A DNA stretch of 64,000 nt from Zavarzinella sp. GTDB taxonomy: Bacteria; Planctomycetota; Planctomycetia; Gemmatales; Gemmataceae. The notes below the pieces were generated by a model. It was not told where the DNA came from and ran no database searches. It saw nothing but the letters and a program-made list of their open reading frames with translations. The translations under genes and the position numbers were made by a program. The DNA is taken from positions 1 to 64,000 of the forward strand of contig JAWKTI010000005.1 in the NCBI GenBank assembly GCA_041399155.1, in the 5' to 3' direction. Below are positions 9,521 through 17,920 of the stretch, piece after piece. The first letter of the stretch is position 1. Every line of letters starts with the position of its first letter.

Positions 9521-11122
9521 TCACGCGGAACGCTTCATCGCAATATGGCGTATCCATTGCTCATCATTCCGTTTCGGGAAGTCTGCACGAAAGTGGGTCC
9601 CCCGGGATTCTTCACGAGCTAACGCTCCTTGAATCATTAATTGTGCGACAGTGAGCAGATTCTGCAGTTCCCAACCCCGTTGCTCATGAAATTCCTGTTC
9701 CAAAGCATATTTACTCCAGAATTCCACATCGCGGTGGGCATCCTGCATCCTTTTTCGTTCCCGCACGATCCCCATGTGTCGCACCATCATACTGCGAAGT
9801 GCGTTCGTCATGTCGTCGATGTCGATCGATTGTTCCTTGGTGCGGCGAGACAAAAGATGAGAAAGCGGTAGTGGCAATCGAAATGGAAAGTTTTCACAGC
9901 TTCGGACGGCATCGGTTGCAGCCCGCGTGCCGTAAACCAATCCCTCGATCAGGCTGTTGGAGGCCAGCCGGTTGGCACCATGCAAACCGCTGGCGGACAC
10001 TTCACCCGCTGCCCACAATCCGGGAATCGTGGTGCGTGCGTTCAGATCGACCGAAACCCCACCCACCATATAGTGGGCACCGGGTCGCACCGGAATCCAG
10101 TCGCGGGTAATATCCAGCCCAAACTCGGCACAGGCCCGCCGGATCCCTGGAAAACGTTCAATCACTCTTTCATGGGGCAGGTGGGATAAATCCAGGTAGA
10201 CATTCGGATGGCGCGTCGCTTCCATGCACCGGAAAATTGCCTGCGATACGACATCCCGTGGGGCTAATTCAGCACGGTCGTCTTCTTTCAGCATGAACCG
10301 TTCGCCGTTCACATCCCGCAGGTAGGCACCTTCACCCCGCACCGCTTCGCTGATCAGAGTACGCGAAGACCCTGCCACGTACAGCACCGTGGGGTGAAAC
10401 TGCATAAACTCCATGTCTCGCACTTCCGCACCCGCACGATAAGCGGCGGCAATGCCATCACCCGTGGCAATGGGAGGATTGGTGGTTTCGCGGTACACCA
10501 TCCCACAGCCACCGGAAGTTAAAATTACTGCTTTTGCCCACACCAGTACGTTACCAATGCCTGTTTTGTGGATGATTGCCCCGACACACTGGCCATCGTG
10601 AGTGAGCAGGTCAAGCAGAAAAGCGTTCCCTTCGATCACAAGATTCGGCCGTTCACGGACACAATGGATCAGTGCACGCATCACTTCATGGCCCGTGGCA
10701 TCGCCCAACGCATGCACGATCCGTCTGTGGGAATGCCCACCTTCACGAGTCAGTGCCAGTTCACCATTTTCCAGATCAAAATTGACGCCAAAGCGTATCA
10801 GGTCATTAATCTGCTGCGGTGCTTCGCGGATGACAGTTTCGACAATCTCCGGGTCACATAACCCCGCACCCGCAATGTGGGTGTCTTCAATATGTTTTTC
10901 GAAAGTATCTTCTGGAGAGATTACCCCGGCAATCCCGCCCTGGGCATAGGTACTGTTACTTTCTCGGATCGAATCTTTCGAAAGCACCATCACCTGCAGT
11001 GAATCCGGGATTTCCAGAGCAGCCCGTGTGCCAGCGATACCGGCACCGATGATCAGAATGTCCGTAAACTGGTGGTAAGCGGTGCGGGCATCAAATGAGG
11101 TGAGATAGCGATTAGCCGCCAT
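9521..11122 (-). CDS. nadB: L-aspartate oxidase
   Basis: This flavoenzyme oxidises L-aspartate to iminoaspartate, the first step of de novo NAD synthesis. The 533-residue length is normal. It shows the N-terminal dinucleotide-binding motif (DILIIGAGIAGTRAALE), the STYAQGGIAGV loop, the GGHSHRRIVHALGDATG segment, SEAVRGEGAYLRD, and the HYMVGGVSVD motif of the succinate dehydrogenase/fumarate reductase flavoprotein superfamily. The C-terminal helical domain is present. Fumarate reductase or SdhA is less likely because of the length and the NadB-type capping region. It lies 61 bases downstream of the large membrane-protein gene, on the same strand. No nadA or nadC lies next to it. Confidence 0.95.
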   Translation of the reverse strand: MAANRYLTSFDARTAYHQFTDILIIGAGIAGTRAALEIPDSLQVMVLSKDSIRESNSTYAQGGIAGVISPEDTFEKHIEDTHIAGAGLCDPEIVETVIREAPQQINDLIRFGVNFDLENGELALTREGGHSHRRIVHALGDATGHEVMRALIHCVRERPNLVIEGNAFLLDLLTHDGQCVGAIIHKTGIGNVLVWAKAVILTSGGCGMVYRETTNPPIATGDGIAAAYRAGAEVRDMEFMQFHPTVLYVAGSSRTLISEAVRGEGAYLRDVNGERFMLKEDDRAELAPRDVVSQAIFRCMEATRHPNVYLDLSHLPHERVIERFPGIRRACAEFGLDITRDWIPVRPGAHYMVGGVSVDLNARTTIPGLWAAGEVSASGLHGANRLASNSLIEGLVYGTRAATDAVRSCENFPFRLPLPLSHLLSRRTKEQSIDIDDMTNALRSMMVRHMGIVRERKRMQDAHRDVEFWSKYALEQEFHEQRGWELQNLLTVAQLMIQGALAREESRGTHFRADFPKRNDEQWIRHIAMKRSA

Positions 11123-11183
11123 GGGAGTGCACTCGTTTCTGGTGATGAATTAGTTTAGGCACTCACCAGCACACTGCCACAAA

Positions 11184-14100
11184 TTATTTCCTGGGCTGGG
11201 TCGTTGGCTTAACGCCGGAAAGTGTCTTGGTAAAATCGCGATAAGCATTTTCGTATCCAGGTGGAGGTGCGTAACGCCCACCACGCAGCAGGTCGCCGTT
11301 CGCACCCGGTTCCAGGGTTACTTTACGCGGACCTTTATCCAGCACACTGGCCTGGGTTTTATCGCCGTTCCAATCACTGGATGCCACCTGTTTCTTCAAT
11401 GCTGAAATCAGTGCTTCCTGATTTTTCATCCATTCCTGCCATTCTGCATCTGTCCAGTTCAAGCTTTTGCGAAACTCCTCATCGGAAATATTCTTCTTGA
11501 ACTTATCCAGTAACAGCTCTGCAGATTTCAGGCGATTGCGTGGATCGGCCACCAGTGGGGTAAATTCGTTGTTCACTGTCCCACCCATATTCTTCAGAAA
11601 ATCCTCCAATTGTTTTTTCCCTTCTGGGGTTTTCTGCATTTCTTTGGCCATATCCTGCATTTTCTTGCGCAGGTTTTCGTCTTTCATCATCTCTTCGAAC
11701 TGTTTCTGTTGCTTTTCTTTCTCTTTCGGGTCAAGATTTTCGTTCATCTTTTTGACCATATCTGCCAGATCTTTCCCATCCATCTTGGGTGGGTTTTTCG
11801 CCATTTCTTTGGCTTCATCCAGAGCCTTTTCAAGATCTTTTTTCATATCCGAATTTTCTGGAGCGTTTTTGGCCATTTCCTTCAGTTTTTCGATAGCTTG
11901 GTCCCGTTTGGCCGGGTCTTTCAACATCTCCTGCAGATCCTTTTTGGCCTGTTCCTTTGCCATGGGATCATTCCCACCCATCTTCTTGGCCAGGTCTTCC
12001 AGTTGTTTCGGATCTGGCTGATTCTGGTTGCCGTTCTTAGCCATTTCTTCAGCCTGCTGGGCGGCATCCTGCAATTGCTGTTTCTTGTTGGGATCCTTTT
12101 CGTTCTTGGCCATTTCTTTGAGCTGCTCAATCGCCTTGTCGCGTTTGGCCGGGTCGTTCATCATCTCCTGCAGATCCTTTTTGGCCTGCTCTTTGGCCAT
12201 GGGATCATTCCCACCCATCTTCTTGGATAGTTCATCCAGGTTTTGCTTCTCCTGGGCTTCCTGACGATTTGCCTGCTCGGCACGGTACATCTTTTTCTGC
12301 AGTTGGTCAGCTGCTTCCGGATCGCGTTTTTTCAACTCATCGACCTGATCCTTCAAATCCTTCTTTGTCTGTTCGTTCTTCATCCACTCTTTCATTTTCT
12401 CTTCTGCCCCCTGACGATCCAGTGGGTTATCAGAACGATTTTTCTTGGCGAGTTCATCCACATTTTCTTTATTTGGCTGCTGCTGGTCAGCATCCTGTGC
12501 AGCCTTCTCGCCCTGACGAGACAATTCGTCCGCTTTTTTCTTTGTCAGTTCGTCCTGGGCATTTTTCTTCATTTCATCCAGCTTATCGCGGGTCTGTTCC
12601 CGAGTTTTCGGATTCCGCATCAGGCGGTCGATCGATTCACGTGCTTGCTCGCTTACTTCTCGATTTTTTGAATTCAGCTCCCGATCCAACTTACCCATCT
12701 CGCGGTCTAACGCCTCTTTGGGATCTTGTGGTCCCTGGGGCTTGTTTTCGCCTGGGTTATTCTCATCGCCCTTGCCAAACTGCTGTTCAGGCTGGGTGGG
12801 ATCATCCAGCGGATCCGGCTTGTTCTTACCAGTTTCGGTGGGTGGTTCCGGACGTGCTTCTCCCGCCTGATCTGGTGCACCCGGCTTCATTCCCTGTCCA
12901 CCACTGCGGGCTTCACCCTGCTTATCGCCATTGTTATTCATCGGTTGGGTGGGGTCTTTCGCTTCGTTGGGTTTCGGATATGGCTTATCGGCACTGTCCC
13001 CACCTGGTCGACTGCCATCCGATCGTTTTTCCTGTGCAGGATCTTCATTGGGCTTACCAGCAGGTTTCTGATCACCTTTATCTTCTGGAGTCTGATCAAC
13101 CATTCCATCACGGGTTTCGCCTTGCTTCGGCTCATCAGGTGATTTCTTTGGTTCGGCACGTGACTCTGCTTTCGGGTCTTGATTTTCCTCACCACCCTGT
13201 TTCGGTGCGGGACGAGCTTCGCCGGGATCTGCAGGTTGTTGACCAGTTTCATTCAGTTTCTGTTCAATTTCTTTGGTTTTCTCTGCATGTTTCGGATCAG
13301 CTATCGGGTCGCCCATGTTCCCTGGCTGCTGCATTGGGTTCATCGGATCGCCCATATTGCCAGGTTGCTGCATTGGGTTCATGGGATCGCCCATGTTACC
13401 TGGTTGCTGCATTGGATTCATCGGGTCGCCCATGTTACCTGGTTGCTGCATTGGGTTCATCGGGTCACCCATATTGCCAGGTTGCTTCATTGGGTTCATC
13501 GGGTCGCCCATGTTCCCTGGCTGCTGATCTTCCGGTTTGGCATCTTTTGGCAACTGCTGATTGGGATCGCGTTTTTCCTGTTGTTGAACCTGATCCTGTT
13601 TCTGTTCGTGCTTACGCTGTTGCTGTCTAGCGTCCGCATTCTGTCGGTCAACTTCTGCCTTCTTTTGTGGTTGAACCACGGCAGCCAATACTTTGAACTG
13701 TTTCGCTTTGGAATAGCCCACGTATGGACCGGGTGGGACATTGCAATTATCGGTGGCTTCCAGCCAATACTCAATCACCATGCCGGGTTGCAAACGGAAT
13801 GCTGCATCCCCAGGACGTTGGATTTCTGACAAAAGCACAACATCCTGATATTCCAGCTCACGTGGCCAACTATTGTCTTTTTCGCGAAAGAATGATTGCC
13901 CATCACGATATTTTTTCGGCTTCAGGGCGATAATTTCTGCACCTGCCACCTTCATGTGCAGTGCCAGTCGATCAATGCCATAATCATCTTTGGCCAACCC
14001 TTTCACCTGCAAACTGCCGTTCAGTGGGATTTCAATCATATCGGGCACAGGTGCGGTCAGCTCTACCTGTGGGGCCAGATCGTCAAATACCAGTACTTTC

Positions 14101-15599
14101 AACTTTTTGGGTTCTGGTGGATTTTCAGCAGTATCAGGAATGAATTCCACAACCATTTCCCCACTTCGATCGAGTGGTGGCAGTTCGAAACGCACCGAAA
14201 GTGGCTCATCCGTTACAGGAACACCCACAATCGATTGCTCGCCGTATCGCACCGTGGCGGTGCGTGCGGGGCGGTTAAAACGTGCTGTCAGGGTGATTTT
14301 GGTCCCACGAATTCCTTCCAGGGTGGGCATGGCGACATCCATTGCTACTGCCGGCTTCCAGTTCAGGTAGTCTGGGTATTCGTAACGCACATCAAACGTG
14401 CGAAATGCGGGCTTCGGATCAATCACCTGCATTTGATACCGTGGGGGATTCTGGTTCTGATCACCTTCTTTGGTGGTGAATTCGATGTGGTAGGTCGATT
14501 CCTGTTCCATAACCAGGTCAAATTGTAAGGCGTTCGGATTATCCGCTACTGGTTTGCCCAGGAATGGCCGTGGGTTACCCTCGATAAACAATTTACCAAA
14601 CTGCACTTCACGATTGGTGTGGGCAGTCAGCACTACTTGAGTCCCCCATGGTGCCAGCAGGTTGGGGTCGTTAATGATTTCTGTTTCCCGCTTCAAGTAA
14701 CTCGGGAAGTTGTATTTTGCTTCAAAACTTTTGAACTCCGGCAGAATCTTGGAAATTACCTGATAGTCGGGCGTGCGGTCGTTTCCAGCCAGGATGGAGT
14801 AGCGAAAACCAGAGCGAACCTGATTTGCTGGGACTGTTAGCTGAAATAACCGACGGTTATCCTTGTCCTGATTCAGTGGGCGTTCTTCATAATTCCCCGG
14901 GTCTTCAGGGTTGTACCAGATCCGCACGCGTGCGGCATCTTTATCCGTTGCCGCAGGTACCCGGCCACGCAACTCCACTTCAAATATAACGTCTTGGTTA
15001 TTAAAGACCGTAATATTCCCGTCACGCGGTTGTTTCAGTTCAATCTGCGTCCGGGTGGGAGGCAGGATTGCCACGACTGCATTTGCCGCCAGCACGATTC
15101 CGGCGATCACGAGAACCCAGGTTAGTCGAGGGTTTTCAATCTGCCGATTAACTTCAACCCCTTTCAAATCTTTGGCTGCTTTGCCACCGATTGCCTGCTT
15201 GATCGAACCGGGGACACGGTCATCATCTGAAAAGTCCACATAGCTGATCACCGAGTTCTTGGCATCAGGCACCGCAGCTTCCAGTTGTTTCGCCGCATAA
15301 TAAGGATTCACATGTCTGCGGGCGGGCCGAAACAGCAACCAGTAGGCCAGAAAGGAGATCGACCCGAGATAACCCGCCAGTGCGACCCATTTGAAATAAG
15401 GAGGGGTGGCAAAATAGCGATCAACTAACTGCACCACCAGGATGGCAACCAGTGTTCCAATAATGCCATACAGTCCGAACGAAATCATATCCAGTGTGCG
15501 GATGCGGCGTTTGGCTAAGGCCAATTGCTGCTCCACAAACTGAATCTGTTTCATCGGCTGTTGGTTTTTTTGCATGTCTTGCAATGTTGCCATCGTCAA
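11184..15599 (-). CDS. very large membrane-anchored protein with Pro/Gln/Met-rich repeats and coiled coils (DUF4175-like)
   Basis: The product has 1471 residues. Residues about 35-95 contain two membrane segments (FGLYGIIGTLVAILVVQLV and WVALAGYLGSISFLAYWLLF), and a third lies near 163-185. A beta-rich extracytoplasmic region of about 450 residues follows, then a low-complexity tract from about 650. That tract includes a 13-residue repeat (PGNMGDPMNPMQQ) and long acidic/basic PKQGE-type stretches. The last 450 residues are highly charged, with repeated units such as KKMGGNDPMAKEQAKKDLQEM. The architecture resembles large DUF4175-type planctomycete proteins, which often occur near MoxR/von Willebrand gene clusters; none is visible here. 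Function is unknown, and a role at the cell envelope is inferred. The ATG at 15599 was chosen because the membrane segments follow. Confidence 0.85.
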   Translation of the reverse strand: MTMATLQDMQKNQQPMKQIQFVEQQLALAKRRIRTLDMISFGLYGIIGTLVAILVVQLVDRYFATPPYFKWVALAGYLGSISFLAYWLLFRPARRHVNPYYAAKQLEAAVPDAKNSVISYVDFSDDDRVPGSIKQAIGGKAAKDLKGVEVNRQIENPRLTWVLVIAGIVLAANAVVAILPPTRTQIELKQPRDGNITVFNNQDVIFEVELRGRVPAATDKDAARVRIWYNPEDPGNYEERPLNQDKDNRRLFQLTVPANQVRSGFRYSILAGNDRTPDYQVISKILPEFKSFEAKYNFPSYLKRETEIINDPNLLAPWGTQVVLTAHTNREVQFGKLFIEGNPRPFLGKPVADNPNALQFDLVMEQESTYHIEFTTKEGDQNQNPPRYQMQVIDPKPAFRTFDVRYEYPDYLNWKPAVAMDVAMPTLEGIRGTKITLTARFNRPARTATVRYGEQSIVGVPVTDEPLSVRFELPPLDRSGEMVVEFIPDTAENPPEPKKLKVLVFDDLAPQVELTAPVPDMIEIPLNGSLQVKGLAKDDYGIDRLALHMKVAGAEIIALKPKKYRDGQSFFREKDNSWPRELEYQDVVLLSEIQRPGDAAFRLQPGMVIEYWLEATDNCNVPPGPYVGYSKAKQFKVLAAVVQPQKKAEVDRQNADARQQQRKHEQKQDQVQQQEKRDPNQQLPKDAKPEDQQPGNMGDPMNPMKQPGNMGDPMNPMQQPGNMGDPMNPMQQPGNMGDPMNPMQQPGNMGDPMNPMQQPGNMGDPIADPKHAEKTKEIEQKLNETGQQPADPGEARPAPKQGGEENQDPKAESRAEPKKSPDEPKQGETRDGMVDQTPEDKGDQKPAGKPNEDPAQEKRSDGSRPGGDSADKPYPKPNEAKDPTQPMNNNGDKQGEARSGGQGMKPGAPDQAGEARPEPPTETGKNKPDPLDDPTQPEQQFGKGDENNPGENKPQGPQDPKEALDREMGKLDRELNSKNREVSEQARESIDRLMRNPKTREQTRDKLDEMKKNAQDELTKKKADELSRQGEKAAQDADQQQPNKENVDELAKKNRSDNPLDRQGAEEKMKEWMKNEQTKKDLKDQVDELKKRDPEAADQLQKKMYRAEQANRQEAQEKQNLDELSKKMGGNDPMAKEQAKKDLQEMMNDPAKRDKAIEQLKEMAKNEKDPNKKQQLQDAAQQAEEMAKNGNQNQPDPKQLEDLAKKMGGNDPMAKEQAKKDLQEMLKDPAKRDQAIEKLKEMAKNAPENSDMKKDLEKALDEAKEMAKNPPKMDGKDLADMVKKMNENLDPKEKEKQQKQFEEMMKDENLRKKMQDMAKEMQKTPEGKKQLEDFLKNMGGTVNNEFTPLVADPRNRLKSAELLLDKFKKNISDEEFRKSLNWTDAEWQEWMKNQEALISALKKQVASSDWNGDKTQASVLDKGPRKVTLEPGANGDLLRGGRYAPPPGYENAYRDFTKTLSGVKPTTQPRK
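13305..13520 (-). repeat. 39-bp tandem repeat inside the large membrane-protein gene
   Basis: Six in-phase units start with PGNMGDP at a constant 39-base spacing (13305, 13344, 13383, 13422, 13461, 13500). Five encode the full PGNMGDPMNPM(Q/K)Q and the last diverges after PGNMGDP. Third positions vary between units, so the array is not freshly amplified. A repeat length divisible by three lets unit number change without loss of frame. Confidence 0.9.
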
Positions 15600-15945
15600 A
15601 CCTCAATCGCACCGTGCGAAGCTACCACTCCCTATTGTACATTCGCAGAGGAAGTGCGCCTATTTCGCTTTAAGATTCATTTTCGCACAAAAAACCGCCG
15701 GTTGTAACCAATTTGTAACAACCTTCCGAAGTGGCAGACAATTGATGAGAGCCAAATGAGAACTTTTTCCCACCTGAAGCAACCTGTGACATTATTTTGC
15801 AAAAATTCATAAAAGAGTTTTTTCGCCGTAAATCCATAACCAACAATAATTTACGGCGATCGTTCAGAACGATTGCTGCTGAAAATCAGAGAAAAATTTT
15901 CATTTTGAACTGGCACGAGTATATATTAATATCCAGTGAAATAAA
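15600..15945. other. AT-rich intergenic region upstream of the large membrane-protein gene
   Basis: No convincing ORF is present. At 15702-15721 the motif TTGTAAC occurs twice in the same direction, the second as TTGTAACAA, which matches one arm of the palindrome at 7560-7580. It lies about 100 bases upstream of the gene ending at 11184, so it may be a shared control site. A run GTATATATTAATAT begins at 15919. Otherwise I see nothing. Confidence 0.4.
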
Positions 15946-16074
15946 TTACATGCTATGATCGGCGTAGTAGCGGTCTGCCTTGATCAACGCGACGCTACCG
16001 GCAATAAAGAACCCCCGGACCAGCCCTGGGGCGTCGATGCCGTAATTCACTTTCGCGCGGGCAGTTTCAGCCAT
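15946..16074 (-). pseudogene. N-terminal stump of a membrane-anchored SAM methyltransferase family protein
   Basis: A 42-codon frame starts at an ATG at 16074 and stops at 15946. It reads MAETARAKVNYGIDAPGLVR and then GFFIAGSVALI. The VNYGIDAPxxxRxFFxxG pattern is, as I recall it, the N-terminus of a widespread family of small class I SAM methyltransferases that begin with a membrane segment. The catalytic domain that should follow is absent: the frame stops directly after KADRYYADHSM and no methyltransferase motif lies downstream. I read this as a truncated remnant at the border of an accessory island. The family call rests on a short match. Confidence 0.5.
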
Positions 16075-16354
16075 CGTCACTCCACGTCGAGCCACTGCCA
16101 CATAACGAAAAAGGGCTCATTTGCCAGCCGCCCGCGGGAGGGGACGTTCAACCGACCACCATTCTATGCTGTCGCTTCGGTCAAGGCGAAGGCTGTAACA
16201 AAAAGATCAATCCAACAATCGAAGGCGAAAAAGCTGGTGCGAAAGGTGGTCGCCCCGGCCCCTGCATCGGCTTCGCCCGGTTCTTTTTCTTTATGCTCAA
16301 GCGAAGCCGCTCACGCACGCACGGGAAAGGGCCAGCCCAAGCGTAGATACTGGC

Positions 16355-16651
16355 ATGAAGACGTTTCACGAATGGTTGGCACAGCGAGAGCAAAAGCAAT
16401 GCGAAGGCTTGTGGCTCAACGACAAGAACGCCGTCATCGGGCTATCGAAGATGAACCCGTTGCCGAGAGATTCAGCGGTCAACAAGAGCTTGAGCAAAAA
16501 GCCAAAGCCGCCGTCAGGCGTGCCGGTATTTAAGCCGTGGAAGCCTCCTCAACCGGCACGCATTCAGCCATTCAAACCGGCACAGCCTGCGAAGATCGTG
16601 ATGCAGAAGCCGTCAGAAAGTATCAATACCTTCGGCATTCACCAAGAATGA
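16355..16651 (+). CDS. short basic Pro/Lys-rich hypothetical protein
   Basis: The frame has 98 residues and begins MKTFHEWLAQREQ, with GLWLNDKNAVIGLSKMNP a little further on. Such MKTFxEWL starts recur in short planctomycete proteins of unknown role. The second half is low complexity (KPKPPSGVPVFKPWKPPQPA). Its last 39 bases overlap, on the opposite strand, the 3' end of the Tox-SHH frame, so the C-terminus may be altered by a rearrangement. No clear ribosome-binding site is seen. Function is unknown. An alternative overlapping frame (15955-16533) looks non-coding and was not adopted. Confidence 0.45.
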   Translation: MKTFHEWLAQREQKQCEGLWLNDKNAVIGLSKMNPLPRDSAVNKSLSKKPKPPSGVPVFKPWKPPQPARIQPFKPAQPAKIVMQKPSESINTFGIHQE

Positions 16652-17128
16652 GTGCAAATCAGGTGCAATCCAGATTGCATCATCTAGGTCTAAATTGCCG
16701 TAGCCGACATGGTAAAGGCCATGTCCATGTTTTCCCTCCTGTCGAAAATCACTTACGATGAACCCCAACTCGTCGTCAATTGTAGAACTCCATTTCCCTA
16801 ATCCTGCTGCTACCCTTGCGTCCCGGCGAGCATTTTGAAGGTTGCTCAATGTGGTATGCGGGAATCCCTTGCCTGTTTCTATCGTGACGGTAGGAGCAAG
16901 TTTGGGATCGTAGCCGGGGAGGTTATTTGCTGCCCACTCCTGTTGTAGACCGTGGTGCGACTGCAAGCGGCCTCCACTTGGTAAGTAGGCCGCAGGCCGG
17001 CTTAACACCAGAGCTAACCCGCCGTCGAGAGTTAGCTTGCAATTATAAACAACTTCTTCAGCGGTCGGGTTGAGCGACTTGTTAGGCCAACAATCCATTC
17101 TCTCTCGCGACCTCCTCAAACTCTGCAA
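16613..17128 (-). CDS. orphan Tox-SHH (HNH/Endonuclease VII-like) toxin domain
   Basis: The frame is open from an ATG at 17128. The part resembling a known domain begins at about 16966: LQSHHGLQQEWAANN, then APTVTIETGKGFPHT, LQNARRDARVAAG and GKWSSTIDDEL. This is the SHH-signature HNH/Endonuclease VII superfamily toxin domain (Tox-SHH), normally the C-terminal warhead of a large polymorphic toxin. Here no delivery or filament region precedes it. The first 45 codons run through an attC-like site (17000-17087), so they are probably not real protein. A TTG at 16966 with GGAGG 4 bases upstream is a possible start. The SHH histidines are present. No immunity gene is obvious nearby. The piece is either a toxin tip displaced by recombination or a dead fragment. 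Confidence 0.6.
   Translation of the reverse strand: MQSLRRSRERMDCWPNKSLNPTAEEVVYNCKLTLDGGLALVLSRPAAYLPSGGRLQSHHGLQQEWAANNLPGYDPKLAPTVTIETGKGFPHTTLSNLQNARRDARVAAGLGKWSSTIDDELGFIVSDFRQEGKHGHGLYHVGYGNLDLDDAIWIAPDLHSFLVNAEGIDTF
17000..17087 (-). other. integron attC-like recombination site
   Basis: Read on the minus strand, the 88-base element starts with GCCTAAC (matching RYYYAAC) and ends with GTTAAGC (matching GTTRRRY). Inside are GCTCAACCCG and CGGGTTAGC, which pair with one unpaired C. This is the arrangement of attC R''-L''-L'-R' boxes with an extrahelical base. The length is within the usual attC range. The stop codon of the preceding ORF (17082) lies inside the first box, as is common for gene cassettes. 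No integron integrase and no second attC are visible in the window. Confidence 0.6.
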
Positions 17129-17378
17129 ACATTAGTTCTCTAGCTTCCGACGGCTGCCCCGATGCTTCGAGCATGCAGCGAAGTGCCGCCTCCTGTTCCA
17201 GAACAAACTGATTATTAGTTTGGAATTGACTGTACCACCAAGCTCGGTACAGATGGCAGACAGCTATGCGGGCAGCGTACCAACGCGGCCAGCTAATCTC
17301 GTAGGACCGCTGCCAAACCTCTTCCTGCGTGGGTGAACAACCCTCGTAGTTACGCAACTCGTCAATGGCACTGGTCAC
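17082..17378 (-). CDS. hypothetical protein, probable gene-cassette ORF
   Basis: The frame has 98 codons from a GTG at 17378. Protein-like sequence in the same frame (SDPHLTDVDNLTAVTSAIDEL) continues upstream to a stop near 17430, with no ATG. The gene may therefore be 5'-truncated or use another rare start. It is Trp/Tyr-rich in the middle (PRWYAARIAVCHLYRAWWYSQF) and acidic-helical at the end. It ends with TAA embedded in the first box of an attC-like site, which suggests it is the ORF of a gene cassette. Function is unknown and I recognise no domain. Confidence 0.5.
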   Translation of the reverse strand: MTSAIDELRNYEGCSPTQEEVWQRSYEISWPRWYAARIAVCHLYRAWWYSQFQTNNQFVLEQEAALRCMLEASGQPSEARELMFAEFEEVARENGLLA

Positions 17379-17446
17379 GGCGGTAAGGTTGTCGACGTCT
17401 GTTAGGTGGGGATCTGAATACTGGTGTTAATTCAAGTCTTCCGCCC

Positions 17447-17856
17447 TGGATTCCCGCCTGCGCGGGAATGACGGTTTTAGGAAGTTCAGATTGTTTTCCA
17501 TGTTTTGCCTTTAGCTGGTTGTGCAACCGTCATTCCCGCGAATCGGCGGAGTAAAACTGCTTTCCTTTCGACTGAATCTTGAGCCGGTTGTACAACAACC
17601 GTCATTCCCGCGAAGGCGGGAATCCAGCTAAATATTTGCTTCCAGAATGTACTTCGGCAGGGCAACTCTGCAGGAAGTTTTCAAAGATTAAACCAAACTG
17701 TTTCATTATTCTAACTAAACCTAAATCATTTTGAAATTCGGTGTTTCTGATATTTTTCCAACCAACCGCGGCTAACGCCGTCGGCTCACAAGACATCATG
17801 TTGAATTGCCAATTCAAGCGTTTAGCACTGGATTCCCGCCTTCGCGGGAATGACGG
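17447..17856. repeat. cluster of REP-like palindromes (GATTCCCGCnnnnGCGGGAATGACGG type)
   Basis: Four related elements occur at 17447-17474, 17527-17549 (degenerate), 17599-17626 and 17829-17856. Copies 1 and 4 are in one orientation and copies 2 and 3 in the other. Each full copy forms a hairpin of TTCCCGC with GCGGGAA. Copies 2 and 3 are also preceded by a longer shared stretch (GGTTGT...ACCGTCATTCCCGCG), so a block of about 65 bases was duplicated. No gene is credible here; the ORF at 17602-17988 is built from the repeats. Confidence 0.75.
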
Positions 17857-17920
17857 TTGTGGGCACAAGCGTCTGAAACCCAACCGTGGTTGGGCAGGTG
17901 AGTCGACGGCGTTAGCCGCG
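17767..17920. repeat. inverted repeat enclosing a REP element
   Basis: CGCGGCTAACGCCGTCGGCT at about 17766 and its near-perfect reverse complement at about 17898-17920 (22 of 23 positions) flank about 110 bases that contain the REP copy at 17829-17856. The nested palindromes could form a cruciform. The rest of 17413-18187 has no recognisable gene or promoter, apart from the ribosome-binding region of the next gene. Confidence 0.6.

Noticed and set aside
13305..13520. Possible CRISPR or minisatellite array at 39-base spacing
   Set aside because: Units are contiguous, in frame and encode a peptide repeat; there are no unique spacers.
12269..13630. 453-codon plus-strand ORF
   Set aside because: It is antisense to the 1471-residue membrane-protein gene. 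Its length comes from the Gln/Pro/Met-rich repeats, and its translation has no protein-like domain pattern.
15955..16533. 192-codon plus-strand ORF
   Set aside because: It runs antisense through the methyltransferase stump and then through low-complexity DNA. The overlapping MKTFHEWL frame is more protein-like.
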